A stretch of 64,000 nucleotides of DNA, taken from NCBI GenBank assembly GCA_018241125.1, contig JAFEEL010000007.1, positions 166,203 to 230,202 on the forward strand. Reading direction: 5' to 3'. The notes below the pieces were generated by a model. That model searched no databases and was not told where the DNA came from. It saw only the letters and a program-made list of their open reading frames with translations. Every line of letters begins with the position of its first letter. Position 1 is the first letter of the stretch. This stretch comes from Pseudomonadota bacterium (GTDB lineage: Bacteria; Pseudomonadota; Gammaproteobacteria; Xanthomonadales; Xanthomonadaceae). Made by a program: the position numbers and the translations under genes. Of this stretch, positions 34,980-43,227 are shown one piece after another.

Positions 34980-35936
34980 TCACTGCACCCCCTGTTCGTG
35001 CGCCGATGTGACGGCGGCGAGTTCGATCAACGGCGCAATGGCATCGTCGTTGGCTGCATCCCCTTCACTGGCCGGCAGTGCCAGTGATTTGACGTGGATC
35101 GTCGCGCCGTAACTTTCCTGCACGATTTCGATCAGCCGCTCCTTGGCCAGTTCCAGGATCGACAGAAAGGTGACGACCACGCCCAGGCGTCCTTCTTCGG
35201 CCGTGAACAACGAGGTGAACTCGTGGAAACGGCCGTCGCCGAGCGTACGCAACACCATGCCCATGCGCTCGCGCACCGACAGCGCCTCGCGACGCACCGC
35301 GTGGCGGCCGAACAGCTCCGAGCGTTTGAGCACGTCGCGCAGCGCCAGCAACAGCTCGCGCAGATCCACCGGCGGCGGCGCGGCGACCAGCTTGAACTCG
35401 GGCATCTGCGCGCTGGCCATCGCGGTGTCGCGATCGAGCCGGTCGAGCGCGTCCAGATCCACCGCCGCCTTCTTGAAGCGCTCGTATTCCTGCAAGCGAC
35501 GCACCAGTTCGGCGCGCGGGTCGCCTTCATCGCCGGCGGCATCGGCTGGTCGTGGCAGCAACATGCGCGACTTGATCTCGGCCAGCATCGCGGCCATCAC
35601 CAGATAATCGGCGGCCAGTTCGAAGCGCAGCTCGTGCATGGTCTGGATGTACTCGACGTACTGGTGGGTGATCTCCGCCACCGGGATGTCGAGGATGTCC
35701 AGGTTCTGGCGGCGGATCAGGTACAGCAGCAAGTCGAGCGGGCCCTCGAAGGCTTCGAGGATGATCTCCAGCGCGTCCGGTGGAATGTACAAGTCCTGCG
35801 GAATTTCCAGCACGGGTTCACCGCGCACCAACGCCAGCGGCAGCGGCAGCGGCAGCTCGCGCTGCATGGCAGTGGCGGCGGCGGGCGTGCTCGCGTCTGG
35901 AAGCGCCGGCGTGGCGGGTTCAGGTTCGGTGTTCAC
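34980..35936 (-). CDS. scpA: Segregation and condensation protein ScpA
   Basis: Kleisin subunit of Smc-ScpAB. The N-terminal domain is clear (EAFEGPLDLLLYLIRRQNLD, ILDIPVAEITHQYVEYI, DYLVMAAMLAEIKSRMLLP). A middle region and a C-terminal winged helix (VVVTFLSILELAKERLIEIV) that binds the Smc head follow. The start is uncertain: a GTG at 35936, an ATG at 35867 (MQRELPLPL) or an ATG at 36083 that would overlap the upstream Sua5-like gene. The GTG is chosen because homologues have a short Pro/Ala-rich lead before RELPL. scpB follows closely. Confidence 0.9.
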   Translation of the reverse strand: MNTEPEPATPALPDASTPAAATAMQRELPLPLPLALVRGEPVLEIPQDLYIPPDALEIILEAFEGPLDLLLYLIRRQNLDILDIPVAEITHQYVEYIQTMHELRFELAADYLVMAAMLAEIKSRMLLPRPADAAGDEGDPRAELVRRLQEYERFKKAAVDLDALDRLDRDTAMASAQMPEFKLVAAPPPVDLRELLLALRDVLKRSELFGRHAVRREALSVRERMGMVLRTLGDGRFHEFTSLFTAEEGRLGVVVTFLSILELAKERLIEIVQESYGATIHVKSLALPASEGDAANDDAIAPLIELAAVTSAHEQGVQ

Positions 35937-36030
35937 GAAGACTCGTGGTTCGGCGCCCGCAAACGTGGCGGGCAGGGCAGTGCGGTCTTGCTGTGTGATC
36001 CAACGACGGCGGTTGCGCGGGGGCGCGCTG

Positions 36031-36654
36031 TCAGGCTTGCAGATCCAACGGATGAAATCCCTGACGAAGCACCTGGGGCACATCCCCGCCGACGTCGATC
36101 ACGCTGGTCGGCCCGGGCTCGCAATCCCCCGCGTCGAGCAGGAAATCCACGCGCTCGCCCAGTGCATCGGCCACGTCATCCACCAGGTGGCTGTCCAGAT
36201 TCTCCCGATCCGGCAGGGCCACGCTGGTGCTCAGCAGCGGTTGCTCGATGGCCTGCAACAGGGCCTGGACAACCGCATGATCGACCCTGCGCACGCCGAT
36301 GGAGCGGCGTTTGTCCAACTTCAGGCGGCGGGGCAGGTCGGAGGAGGCGGTCAGGATGAACGTGCACGGGCCGGGAGTCAGCGACTTGAGCAGCCGGAAG
36401 GCCGTGTCGCCGAGCCGGGCCATGCGCCCGACTTCGCTCAACGACGCGCAGAATAAGGTGAAAGGGTGCTTGTTGTCCAGCGCACGCAGGCGGCGCACCC
36501 GCTCCTCGGCATCGCGCGCATCGAGCATCCACACCAGGCTGTAACCGGCATCGGTCGGGCACAGGCCCAAGCCCCCTCGCTGCAGCAGGGCGCTGGCGCG
36601 CGCAATCGAGCGCGGCTGTGGATCGACGGGGTGGGCGGGCAGGCGTTCGGACAT
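36031..36654 (-). CDS. Sua5/YciO/YrdC-family protein
   Basis: 207 aa. The YrdC-type fold binds nucleotide and, in TsaC/Sua5, makes threonylcarbamoyl-AMP for tRNA t6A. Motifs are [57 protein letters not shown] and TSVALP, with [15 protein letters not shown] at the end. The features are closer to YciO ([18 protein letters not shown]) than to TsaC, and YciO is weaker in t6A synthesis. The ATG gives [12 protein letters not shown]; it is divergent from the yciI gene and precedes scpA. Confidence 0.88.
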   Translation of the reverse strand: MSERLPAHPVDPQPRSIARASALLQRGGLGLCPTDAGYSLVWMLDARDAEERVRRLRALDNKHPFTLFCASLSEVGRMARLGDTAFRLLKSLTPGPCTFILTASSDLPRRLKLDKRRSIGVRRVDHAVVQALLQAIEQPLLSTSVALPDRENLDSHLVDDVADALGERVDFLLDAGDCEPGPTSVIDVGGDVPQVLRQGFHPLDLQA

Positions 36655-36704
36655 GCGCCGCGTATGATGCCGTCCTCGACCTTCCATTGCACGAGTCGCG
36701 CACG

Positions 36705-37004
36705 ATGCTCTACGCCATCTCCGGTTTCGATCGCCCCGATTCCCTCGCCGCACGCCAAGCCGCGCGCCCCCCGCACCTGGCGCGCCTGCACGCGCTGCGG
36801 GACGCCGGGCGGCTGGTGCTGGCCGGGCCGTTCCCGGCCATCGACGCCGTCGATCCGGGCCCGGCCGGATTTTCCGGCAGCCTGATCGTGGCCGAGTTTG
36901 CCTCGCTGGACGATGCCCGGGCGTGGGCCGATGCCGATCCGTATCTGGCCGCCGGCGTCTACGCCACCGTGGATGTGCGTCCGTTCCGGCAGACCCTGCC
37001 ATGA
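36705..37004 (+). CDS. YciI-family protein
   Basis: 99-aa YciI-like (YCII domain) protein with a ferredoxin-like dimeric fold. It opens [20 protein letters not shown], with [21 protein letters not shown] bearing the conserved His, and ends in [17 protein letters not shown], the family signature. Members' biochemical roles are poorly known; some resemble dehalogenases. It overlaps the bolA start by ATGA, so the two are co-translated, an arrangement common in related bacteria. Confidence 0.9.
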   Translation: MLYAISGFDRPDSLAARQAARPPHLARLHALRDAGRLVLAGPFPAIDAVDPGPAGFSGSLIVAEFASLDDARAWADADPYLAAGVYATVDVRPFRQTLP

Positions 37005-37291
37005 GCGTCGTGATCGGCGACAAGGCCACCCGCATGCAGCGCATCCGCGCGGCGCTGGCAGCGCTGGCGCCGCTGCAACTGGAGTTGATCGATGAGGGCC
37101 ACCTGCACATCGGCCACGAGGGCGCGCGCGACGGGCGAGGCCACTTCGCGTTGCACATCGTCAGCGAGGCGTTTGCCGGCGCCGCACCGCTGGCGCGGCA
37201 TCGGCAGGTGTACGCGGCGCTGGGCGAGTTGATGCAAACCGACATCCACGCGCTGCGCATCCATGCCGAGGTTCCGCCCGCCGGGCGCTGA
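37001..37291 (+). CDS. bolA: BolA-family protein
   Basis: 96 aa. BolA proteins bind monothiol glutaredoxins and [2Fe-2S] clusters and affect morphology and stress gene expression. The fold's [19 protein letters not shown] stretch contains the conserved His, and [20 protein letters not shown] with HALRIHAEV forms the rest. No other domain is present. The start ATG overlaps the yciI stop. Whether it is BolA or the related IbaG/YrbA cannot be decided with certainty; the GHxxHFxL-like spacing favours BolA. Confidence 0.88.
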   Translation: MSVVIGDKATRMQRIRAALAALAPLQLELIDEGHLHIGHEGARDGRGHFALHIVSEAFAGAAPLARHRQVYAALGELMQTDIHALRIHAEVPPAGR

Positions 37292-37323
37292 CGCGCCGCC
37301 GGACGGCACGGTGGCGTGCCGGG

Positions 37324-37674
37324 TCAGGACGATTTTTCGTCCTGCAGATGGAACTTGTGCAACAGCCGGTGCACCACCGGCGCGAAGGCGATCGCCATGC
37401 CGACGATGAACACCAGCCCGGCATAGAGCGCGTAGATGCCGGCGAACAGCTTGCCGCCATCGGTCTTGGGCGCGTCCACCGGCCCCATGCCGCCCAGCAG
37501 CATGGATGAGTTCAAGAATCCGTCGATCCACGACAGGTGCTCGAAATACGCATAGCCGGCCATGCCCACGCCCAGCGAAGCGGCGATCAGCAGCCCTGCG
37601 GCGAGCAAGTGGCGCAGCCAGCGCCGCAAAAATTGGCGTCGTGACAACAACGGGTGGTGACGGGATTCGTACAT
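37324..37674 (-). CDS. Small two-helix membrane protein, channel-like topology
   Basis: 116 aa, not recognised by name. Two predicted membrane helices (about 21-43 and 72-95) flank a segment FLNSSMLLGGMGPVD and are followed by GKLFAGIYALYAGLVF and a basic tail ending HRLLHKFHLQDEKSS. The helix-loop-helix layout with a Gly-rich loop resembles two-helix potassium channels, but the TVGYG selectivity sequence is absent. Start at MYESRHHPLL; an ATG 16 codons upstream is possible. It is convergent with bolA. Confidence 0.75.
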   Translation of the reverse strand: MYESRHHPLLSRRQFLRRWLRHLLAAGLLIAASLGVGMAGYAYFEHLSWIDGFLNSSMLLGGMGPVDAPKTDGGKLFAGIYALYAGLVFIVGMAIAFAPVVHRLLHKFHLQDEKSS

Positions 37675-37801
37675 GACGGGGTCGGCGCGGGACGCAGCGC
37701 CAGATAGTGCCATGATCGGCATCGTAAGGAGCAGAGCATCGAATCCCGGCCTGACGTATGCTCACCAGCGGCTGCCGCCACAGGCCAACAGGGGATCGAC
37801 C

Positions 37802-38257
37802 ATGCGTACCGGGCTTCGTCATCCAACGCTCGTTTTCATGCTGGCCGCGGCGCTCGCCGCAGGGTGTTTGCCACAGCGGTCGGCGGCTGCCGAAGCGGAC
37901 ACGGCGCAGGAGGTGTCCTGCAAACTGCCCGGAGAAATCCGCAGCATGGGCGGGCATTCGATGATGGCCGCCGGGCGCATCGTGCAGACTACGCCGGCGG
38001 ACTGCCGCCAGCGCGGTGGCGAATACACGGTTGCCGAAACGCCCTCGGGCACGGCATCGGCGGCATCGCCCGCCAGCCCGGTGTCGGCAGACGATCGCCG
38101 GATCGTGTCCTGCTCGCTGCCGCCGGAAACCCGCCAACTCGGCGAGAAGGCGCGTTACAAGCACTATCGACGCTCGATTCGCACCACCCGCAGCGATTGC
38201 GAAAATCGCGGCGGCAAGGTGTACGTGCCGCGCAAGGTCAAGGCGACCCGGAAGTAG
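37802..38257 (+). CDS. Lipoprotein with two copies of a Cys-bounded motif
   Basis: 151 aa, function unknown. The N-terminal signal has a lipobox (LAAGC, Cys22). Two homologous stretches follow: Cys40-Cys68 (CKLPGEIRSMG ... TTPADC ... RGGEY) and Cys104-Cys133 (CSLPPETRQLG ... RTTRSDC ... RGGKV). The same pattern occurs once in the caspase-like protein (Cys49-Cys78). The paired cysteines probably form disulfides in the periplasm. An in-frame ORF extends 43 codons upstream without a signal sequence, so the ATG before MRTGLRHPTL is preferred. The 3' end overlaps the convergent pgl gene by 20 bp. Confidence 0.8.
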   Translation: MRTGLRHPTLVFMLAAALAAGCLPQRSAAAEADTAQEVSCKLPGEIRSMGGHSMMAAGRIVQTTPADCRQRGGEYTVAETPSGTASAASPASPVSADDRRIVSCSLPPETRQLGEKARYKHYRRSIRTTRSDCENRGGKVYVPRKVKATRK

Positions 38258-38954
38258 TCGCGATCAGCACATCCACCCCGCCCGATGGCGTGATCGATGC
38301 CGCCGGGAGGGCCGCACCGGCGCGCCAGCGCGCCACCGCATCGGCCTTGCCTGCGCCTTCGACGAGGAACAGCACCTGCCGTGCACGCGCCAGCCGTGCC
38401 GCGCTCAGGCTCACGCGCTCGGGCGGCGGCTTTGGCGCATTGAACACGGCGACGGCATTGGGCGCATCGGCGCGGATGCCTTCGGCGTGGCCGGGGAACA
38501 GGCTGGCGGTGTGGCCGTCCTCGCCCAGGCCCAGCAGCACGAGATCGAAATCGCCGATGTCGTGCAGCATCGTTGCATAACGATCAGCCGCCGTTCGCGC
38601 GCCGAGTTCTGCGGGAATGGCGCAGATGTTCGCCGCCGGTATCGCGACGTGATCCAGCCACGCCGCGCGCGCCATCGCGCTGTTGCGCTGCGGGTCGTCG
38701 GGCGGTGCGCAGCGTTCGTCGCCGAACCAGATCCGCCAGCGTGACCAGTCGGCGCGTGTCCCATCGGAGTTGGCATCGCGCAGCAGGCAGTATGCGGCGC
38801 GCGGGGTGTTGCCGCCGGCCAGCACGAGATCGAAGCGTCCGCGTTCACCGATGGCCCGCGCCGCAGCGGCGACGATCCAGTCGCGCGCCGCGCGCGCCAG
38901 TGCGGTCGTGTCGGCGCATGCATGCCAGCGCACGATTTGCGTGAGTCCGGCCAT
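38238..38954 (-). CDS. pgl: 6-phosphogluconolactonase
   Basis: 238-aa DevB/SOL-type lactonase of the oxidative pentose phosphate and Entner-Doudoroff routes, hydrolysing 6-phosphogluconolactone. Motifs are LVLAGGNTPRAAYCLL, WRIWFGDERCAPPDD with NSAMAR, LLGLGEDGHTASLFPGH and the C-terminal VSLSAARLARARQVLFLVEG. Start at MAGLTQIVRWHA; upstream in-frame sequence is intergenic. gnd lies 115 bp upstream on the same strand, giving two consecutive steps of the pathway; zwf is not in the window. Confidence 0.93.
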   Translation of the reverse strand: MAGLTQIVRWHACADTTALARAARDWIVAAAARAIGERGRFDLVLAGGNTPRAAYCLLRDANSDGTRADWSRWRIWFGDERCAPPDDPQRNSAMARAAWLDHVAIPAANICAIPAELGARTAADRYATMLHDIGDFDLVLLGLGEDGHTASLFPGHAEGIRADAPNAVAVFNAPKPPPERVSLSAARLARARQVLFLVEGAGKADAVARWRAGAALPAASITPSGGVDVLIATTSGSP

Positions 38955-39024
38955 CACGCCGGTGCCGCGTTGCAACGCGAAAGGATTGCAGCGACGGCAC
39001 GCACGCAGGCCGTGCCATGAACAT

Positions 39025-39044
39025 GGATCCCGGCGTGCGCCGGG
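39025..39044. repeat. Short ATCCCGGCG palindrome between pgl and gnd
   Basis: Perfect 9-bp arms ATCCCGGCG/CGCCGGGAT separated by 2 bp. The core resembles the outer arms of the 55-bp repeat array upstream of rlmD, suggesting a related dispersed palindromic repeat. Confidence 0.6.
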
Positions 39045-39069
39045 ATGACGAAACAAGGCACCGGCGCGC

Positions 39070-39975
39070 TCATTCCTTCTTGATCGCGTGCCCGCCGAAT
39101 TCGTTGCGCATCGCCGCCAGCAGCTTGTCGGCGAACGAATCGGTTTCGCGTGAGCGCAGGCGTTCGATCAGTGCGTGGGTGATGATCGGCGCCGGCACGT
39201 CGAGGTCGATGGCCTCGGCGGCCGTCCAGCGGCCCTCGCCGGAGTCCACCACGTAGGGCGCGATGCCGGACAGTGTCGGGTTCTTGCCGAGCGCATCGGC
39301 GGTCAAGTCCAGCAGCCACGAGCGCACCACCGAGCCAGTGCGCCAGATCTGCGCGATCTGGTGCACGTCCAGCGCGAACTGCTTTTTGTGTTCGAGGATC
39401 GAGAAGCCTTCGGCGTAGGCCTGCATCATTCCATACTCGATGCCGTTGTGGACCATCTTGGTGAAGTGCCCCGCACCGACCGAGCCGACCCGGCCCCAAC
39501 CCTGGGTTGCCGACGGCGCAAGGGTTTCGAAGATCGGCCGCAGCCGCTCGACCACCGCCGCGTCGCCGCCGATCATCAGGCTGTAGCCTTCGTCCAGCCC
39601 CCAGATGCCGCCGCTGGTGCCGGCATCCACGAAGTCGATCTGCTTGGCCGCGCACGATGCGGCGTGGCGCAGCGAATCCTTGTAGTACGAGTTGCCGCCG
39701 TCGATGATGCAATCGCCCGGCGTGAGCAGGCCCAGCAGGGCGTCGAATGTGCCGTCGGTGATCGCCCCGGCGGGCACCATCGACCATACCGCGCGCGGCG
39801 CGTCGAGTTTGGCGACCATCGCCTGCAACGAATCGGCCGACTCGCCACCCTTGTCGTCAAGCGCCTTGCGGGCGGCCTCGTTGGGGTCGAAACCCACCAC
39901 CCGGTGCCCGCCCAGAATCAACCGCTGCGCCATGTTGGCGCCCATGCGGCCCAGCCCGATCATGCCCAGATCCAT
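39070..39975 (-). CDS. gnd: 6-phosphogluconate dehydrogenase (short YqeC/GndA-type)
   Basis: 301-aa decarboxylating dehydrogenase making ribulose 5-phosphate. It has the Rossmann motif GMIGLGRMGANMAQRL, IIDGGNSYYKDS, VDAGTSGGIWGL and the catalytic Lys in HFTKMVHNGIEYGMMQAYAEG. It belongs to the short (about 300 aa) class, which often prefers NAD+, rather than the 470-aa NADP+ enzyme. A good ribosome-binding site (AAGGAG) precedes the ATG. pgl follows on the same strand. Confidence 0.92.
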   Translation of the reverse strand: MDLGMIGLGRMGANMAQRLILGGHRVVGFDPNEAARKALDDKGGESADSLQAMVAKLDAPRAVWSMVPAGAITDGTFDALLGLLTPGDCIIDGGNSYYKDSLRHAASCAAKQIDFVDAGTSGGIWGLDEGYSLMIGGDAAVVERLRPIFETLAPSATQGWGRVGSVGAGHFTKMVHNGIEYGMMQAYAEGFSILEHKKQFALDVHQIAQIWRTGSVVRSWLLDLTADALGKNPTLSGIAPYVVDSGEGRWTAAEAIDLDVPAPIITHALIERLRSRETDSFADKLLAAMRNEFGGHAIKKE

Positions 39976-40017
39976 GCGCCACTCCTTGTCAAAGAATGTG
40001 GCGAGTCTACGCCATGG

Positions 40018-40449
40018 CTAAAACGCGATCATCACGATCGATCCGGCCACGATCAGCAGCCCGCCCACGACCACCGGCCAGCTCAACGCCTCGCCCACGA
40101 ACACCAACCCGAGCACGATGGCGAAGGCCACGCTGAGCTTGTCGATCGGCGCCACCCGCGTCACCGGCCCCAGTTGCAAGGCGCGGTAGTAACACAGCCA
40201 CGACAGCCCGGTGGCGATGCCCGACAGGATCAGGAACACCCATGTGTGCGTGGCAATCGGCGCGCTCGGTCGCCACTCGTTGCGTGCCGAAACGATGGCC
40301 GCGATCACCACCAGGATGACCACCGTGCGAATCAAGGTGGCGAGGTTGGAGTTGATGCCAGCAACACCGAACTTGCCGAGCACGGCGGTCAACCCGGCGA
40401 AGAACGCCGAGCCGATGGCGAACAACACCCAGCTTTCACGCAGGTTCAT
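40018..40449 (-). CDS. EamA-family small membrane transporter
   Basis: 143 aa with four to five membrane helices, i.e. a half-size drug/metabolite transporter (EamA) module that would need to dimerise. Features include FAIGSAFFAGLTAVLGKFGV at the start, a loop GLSWLCYYRALQLGPVTRVAP and KLSVAFAIVLGLVFVGE, the typical second-half signature. The substrate is unknown. It lies in a minus-strand run between the urea transporter and gnd genes. Confidence 0.86.
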   Translation of the reverse strand: MNLRESWVLFAIGSAFFAGLTAVLGKFGVAGINSNLATLIRTVVILVVIAAIVSARNEWRPSAPIATHTWVFLILSGIATGLSWLCYYRALQLGPVTRVAPIDKLSVAFAIVLGLVFVGEALSWPVVVGGLLIVAGSIVMIAF

Positions 40450-40528
40450 GGCCGGCTCCGCGGTGGCGATGCCGCAGCACGATACACGCGCCGATACGAG
40501 TCGGGCACGCGCGCCGCGAACGTTCGGA

Positions 40529-41515
40529 TCAAGCCGGCGTGGCGGTGACCGTCGCCAAACCGCGTGCCGACAGCACGAACACCCAGGTCACCAGCACGAA
40601 CGGCAAGGTCATTGCCGGCATGCCCAGTGGTGCCAGCGCGACCGCGACGGCAGCAGCGACGAACGGCGTGATCGCTGCGGCGAACAGCGCGTATCCGGTG
40701 TTTTTCCAACCCGGCGCGAGCAACACCGCGCCCAACGCGATCGCCACCAGCGCACTGTTGAACCCGTATGCGCCGGCGCGGATCGCCGGTTCGGCCGCGC
40801 CCATGCCCCAGGCGACCAGCGCCCCGGCCAGCGACCCGGCCAACGCCAGCCAGCAGGCCGGTCGCGAAGCGACGAGCAGGCCGAGCGCAAAGAACGCGCC
40901 GGTCACGAGGTTCTCCTGAAAGAACACCTGGGCGATGCCGTTGCCCACGCCTTCGGCCAAGCTGCGTGCGGTCACCACGCCCTCCACCGTCGCGCCTTGC
41001 GGGAAACTGGCCGCGGGCAACAGGTCGGTCGCGTGCAGGCGTCCGAAACGCGCGGTCGCCAGAAACACGCACAGGCTGACGAGCACAAAGGGTGCGGTCA
41101 GCGCCGGCATCCGGCTGCGCGCGAAGGCCGCCAGTAGTGCCGCCATCAGGATGCTCGAAGCCGCAGCGGCCAGCACCACGCAGGCGAACGCCAGCGGCGT
41201 GGGTTGCAGGAAGTACAACAGCGCGATACCGGTCAGGGCGGCGTTGAAGCCGAACATGCCGGCATCGATCAGCGCCTTGTCGGCGCGCAGCAGCAGCGCC
41301 GTCGCCGTTCCAGCCAGCGCGCCGAGCAGCGAGGCGGCAGCCAGCAACCACGAACTCCAGCACACGCCGGCGAGGAACAACACGCCGGTGAGGCGGTGAT
41401 TTTGCAACATCACCTGGCTGATGCCGCGCAACACGGCGTCGATGAATGCCGGCACCGGGTTGCGCGCAGGGCTTCCGATGTCGGCCTCGCTCTCGGGTAA
41501 ATCCGCGGCGCTCAC
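40529..41515 (-). CDS. Urea transporter (UT family)
   Basis: 328 aa, about ten membrane helices in two pseudo-symmetric halves. Each half carries the UT signature: GMFGFNAALTGIAL in the first and GAYGFNSALVAIAL in the second. They are followed by TAPFVLVSLCVFLATARFG and TLPFVLVTWVFVLSARGL. Bacterial UTs passively conduct urea. No urease gene is present in the window. GTG start overlaps the VIT1 stop codon (GTGA), so the two are translationally coupled; a longer in-frame ORF upstream is a VIT1 shadow. Confidence 0.88.
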   Translation of the reverse strand: MSAADLPESEADIGSPARNPVPAFIDAVLRGISQVMLQNHRLTGVLFLAGVCWSSWLLAAASLLGALAGTATALLLRADKALIDAGMFGFNAALTGIALLYFLQPTPLAFACVVLAAAASSILMAALLAAFARSRMPALTAPFVLVSLCVFLATARFGRLHATDLLPAASFPQGATVEGVVTARSLAEGVGNGIAQVFFQENLVTGAFFALGLLVASRPACWLALAGSLAGALVAWGMGAAEPAIRAGAYGFNSALVAIALGAVLLAPGWKNTGYALFAAAITPFVAAAVAVALAPLGMPAMTLPFVLVTWVFVLSARGLATVTATPA

Positions 41516-42213
41516 GGCATCGCCCCGATGAAGTGGCCGATGACGCTGGTCAGCGCCATCGTCGCCGCGCCCCAGACCAGCACACGGGTGGCCCCGCGCA
41601 GCACACCGGCGCCACCGGCATGTGCAGCCGCCGCGCCCAGCACGGCCAACGACACCAGCGAAACGCCAGCGATCCATACGCCAACGTGTTGCGCCGGGAC
41701 GAGCAGGGCAGCGATCACCGGCACCAACCCGCCGACGGTGAAACTGAGCGTGGAGGCGACGGCGGCCTGCAGCGGTCGCGCCGACAGTGCGTCGGTGATG
41801 CCGATGTCGTCGCGGGCGTGCGCCCCCAGCGCATCATGGCGCATCAGTTCGCGCGCCACCTGCGCGGCCAGCTCCGGATCCAGTCCGCGACGGACGTAGA
41901 TCTCCTGCAACTCGGCGTGTTCGCCGTCCGGGTCGGCTTCCAATGCCTTGCGCTCGATCTCCAGATCGGCCCGTTCGATGTCGGCCTGTGAACTGACCGA
42001 GACGTATTCGCCGGCGCCCATCGACAACGCGCCGGCCACCAGCCCGGCGACGCCAGCCAATAGCAACGCGTCGTGGGTAGCGTGCGCCGAGGCCACGCCC
42101 AGCAACAAGCCGGCGATCGACAAGATGCCGTCGTTGGCGCCGAGCACGCCGGCGCGAGTGCTGCCCGAGGCATGGGTGCGGTGGGTATGGGCGGGCATGG
42201 TCTCGATGTTCAA
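41512..42213 (-). CDS. VIT1/CCC1-family metal transporter
   Basis: 233-aa membrane protein of the vacuolar iron transporter family, which moves Fe2+ or Mn2+ out of the cytoplasm. It opens with GANDGILSIAGLLLGVA, then has GLVAGALSMGAGEYVSVSSQ and the acidic cytoplasmic helix ADLEIERKALEADPDGEHAE. Three C-terminal helices follow, including STLSFTVGGLVPVIAALL. Length is typical. The start could be five codons later (MPAHTHRTH). It begins a minus-strand run with the urea transporter. Confidence 0.9.
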   Translation of the reverse strand: MNIETMPAHTHRTHASGSTRAGVLGANDGILSIAGLLLGVASAHATHDALLLAGVAGLVAGALSMGAGEYVSVSSQADIERADLEIERKALEADPDGEHAELQEIYVRRGLDPELAAQVARELMRHDALGAHARDDIGITDALSARPLQAAVASTLSFTVGGLVPVIAALLVPAQHVGVWIAGVSLVSLAVLGAAAAHAGGAGVLRGATRVLVWGAATMALTSVIGHFIGAMP

Positions 42214-42302
42214 GAAACTCTGGCATTGTCGAGTGCAAAAACAGGCCTATTCTACAAACCACGCACACGCCAGTGTGCCCGCCGCCTGCCCGGCGCACGT
42301 GC

Positions 42303-42316
42303 TTGACGCAAGTCAG
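42303..42316 (+). promoter_or_regulatory. FNR/DNR-type box upstream of usp
   Basis: TTGAC-GCAA-GTCAG, a near-perfect FNR-family palindrome. Its centre is 69 bp before the universal stress protein ATG. A site at -41.5 would put the start of transcription at about 42351, with TGCAAT as a -10. Confidence 0.65.
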
Positions 42317-42378
42317 CCCGCGCTGACCGGTTCGGGTGTGCAATGGGCCACGAGATCCACTTCCCGGAGGACACGGCC

Positions 42379-43218
42379 ATGTTCAAGGATCTGCTGGTTC
42401 CGATCACCGACACCCCCGGCGATGCCGCGGCCATCGCCGCCGCCGCTGCCATCGCCGGGCCGCGGCAGGCGCGCGTGGCGGTGCTGGAGTTCGTCAACTT
42501 GCCCATGCCGGTATCCGGGCCGTGGGCCACCGGCGATCTGGCGCTGGGCGATCTGTACGCGACGTTTCAGGAGCAGGGCCGCAAGGATGCGCAGGCATGG
42601 CGTGACAAGCTCGCGCAACTGGCACCTGAAGTTTCCGCTGAGGTGCGTCTGCTGGAGTCCTTCGTCGCCGATGGCCCCTCGCTGGCGGCCGAGCAGGCGC
42701 GCTACGCGGATGTGACGATCCTGCCGATGGTGGCCGATGCCCGTCGCGACGGCGCCAGCATTCGCGCGTTCTTTGCCAGCGTGCTGCTGGAATCGGGGCG
42801 CCCGGTGCTGCTGGTGCCTGCGCAGGGGAACTGGCGCGAACCGCGCCATGCGGTGGTGTCGTGGCGGCCCACCAGCGAAGCGGCACGCGCGCTGCACGAT
42901 GCGTTGCCGCTGCTGCGCGACACCGCCTCGGTGGATGTGGTCGTGGTCGGTCAGGAACACGACGCGCAAGCGCCAAACCCCGGGGACGATATCGCCGCGC
43001 ATCTGGCGCGTCACGGTGTGAACGCGCGCGCGGTGTCGCTGGTCGCGCCGCACGAGCGCATCGCCGCGACCTTGCTCGGGCACGCGCAGGCATCGGCAGC
43101 GGACTTGATCGTGGCCGGAGGCTACGGTCATTCGCGGTTTCGCGAGTGGATGATGGGCGGTGTCACCGCGGATCTGCTGGCCAATCCGGGCACGATCCCG
43201 ATCCTGTTCTCGCACTGA
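42379..43218 (+). CDS. Universal stress protein, tandem UspA domains
   Basis: 279 aa with two UspA-type domains. The second ends in the ATP-binding-like loop GGYGHSRFREWMMGGVT and ILFSH; the first is more degenerate but keeps LLVPITDT and VLLVPA. Start is MFKDLLVPI, with GGAGG 8 bp upstream, rather than the in-frame ATG at 42343. An FNR-type box lies upstream, and anaerobic induction of Usp proteins is well known in other bacteria. Its precise role is not predictable. Confidence 0.9.
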   Translation: MFKDLLVPITDTPGDAAAIAAAAAIAGPRQARVAVLEFVNLPMPVSGPWATGDLALGDLYATFQEQGRKDAQAWRDKLAQLAPEVSAEVRLLESFVADGPSLAAEQARYADVTILPMVADARRDGASIRAFFASVLLESGRPVLLVPAQGNWREPRHAVVSWRPTSEAARALHDALPLLRDTASVDVVVVGQEHDAQAPNPGDDIAAHLARHGVNARAVSLVAPHERIAATLLGHAQASAADLIVAGGYGHSRFREWMMGGVTADLLANPGTIPILFSH

Positions 43219-43227
43219 GTCAGGCGA

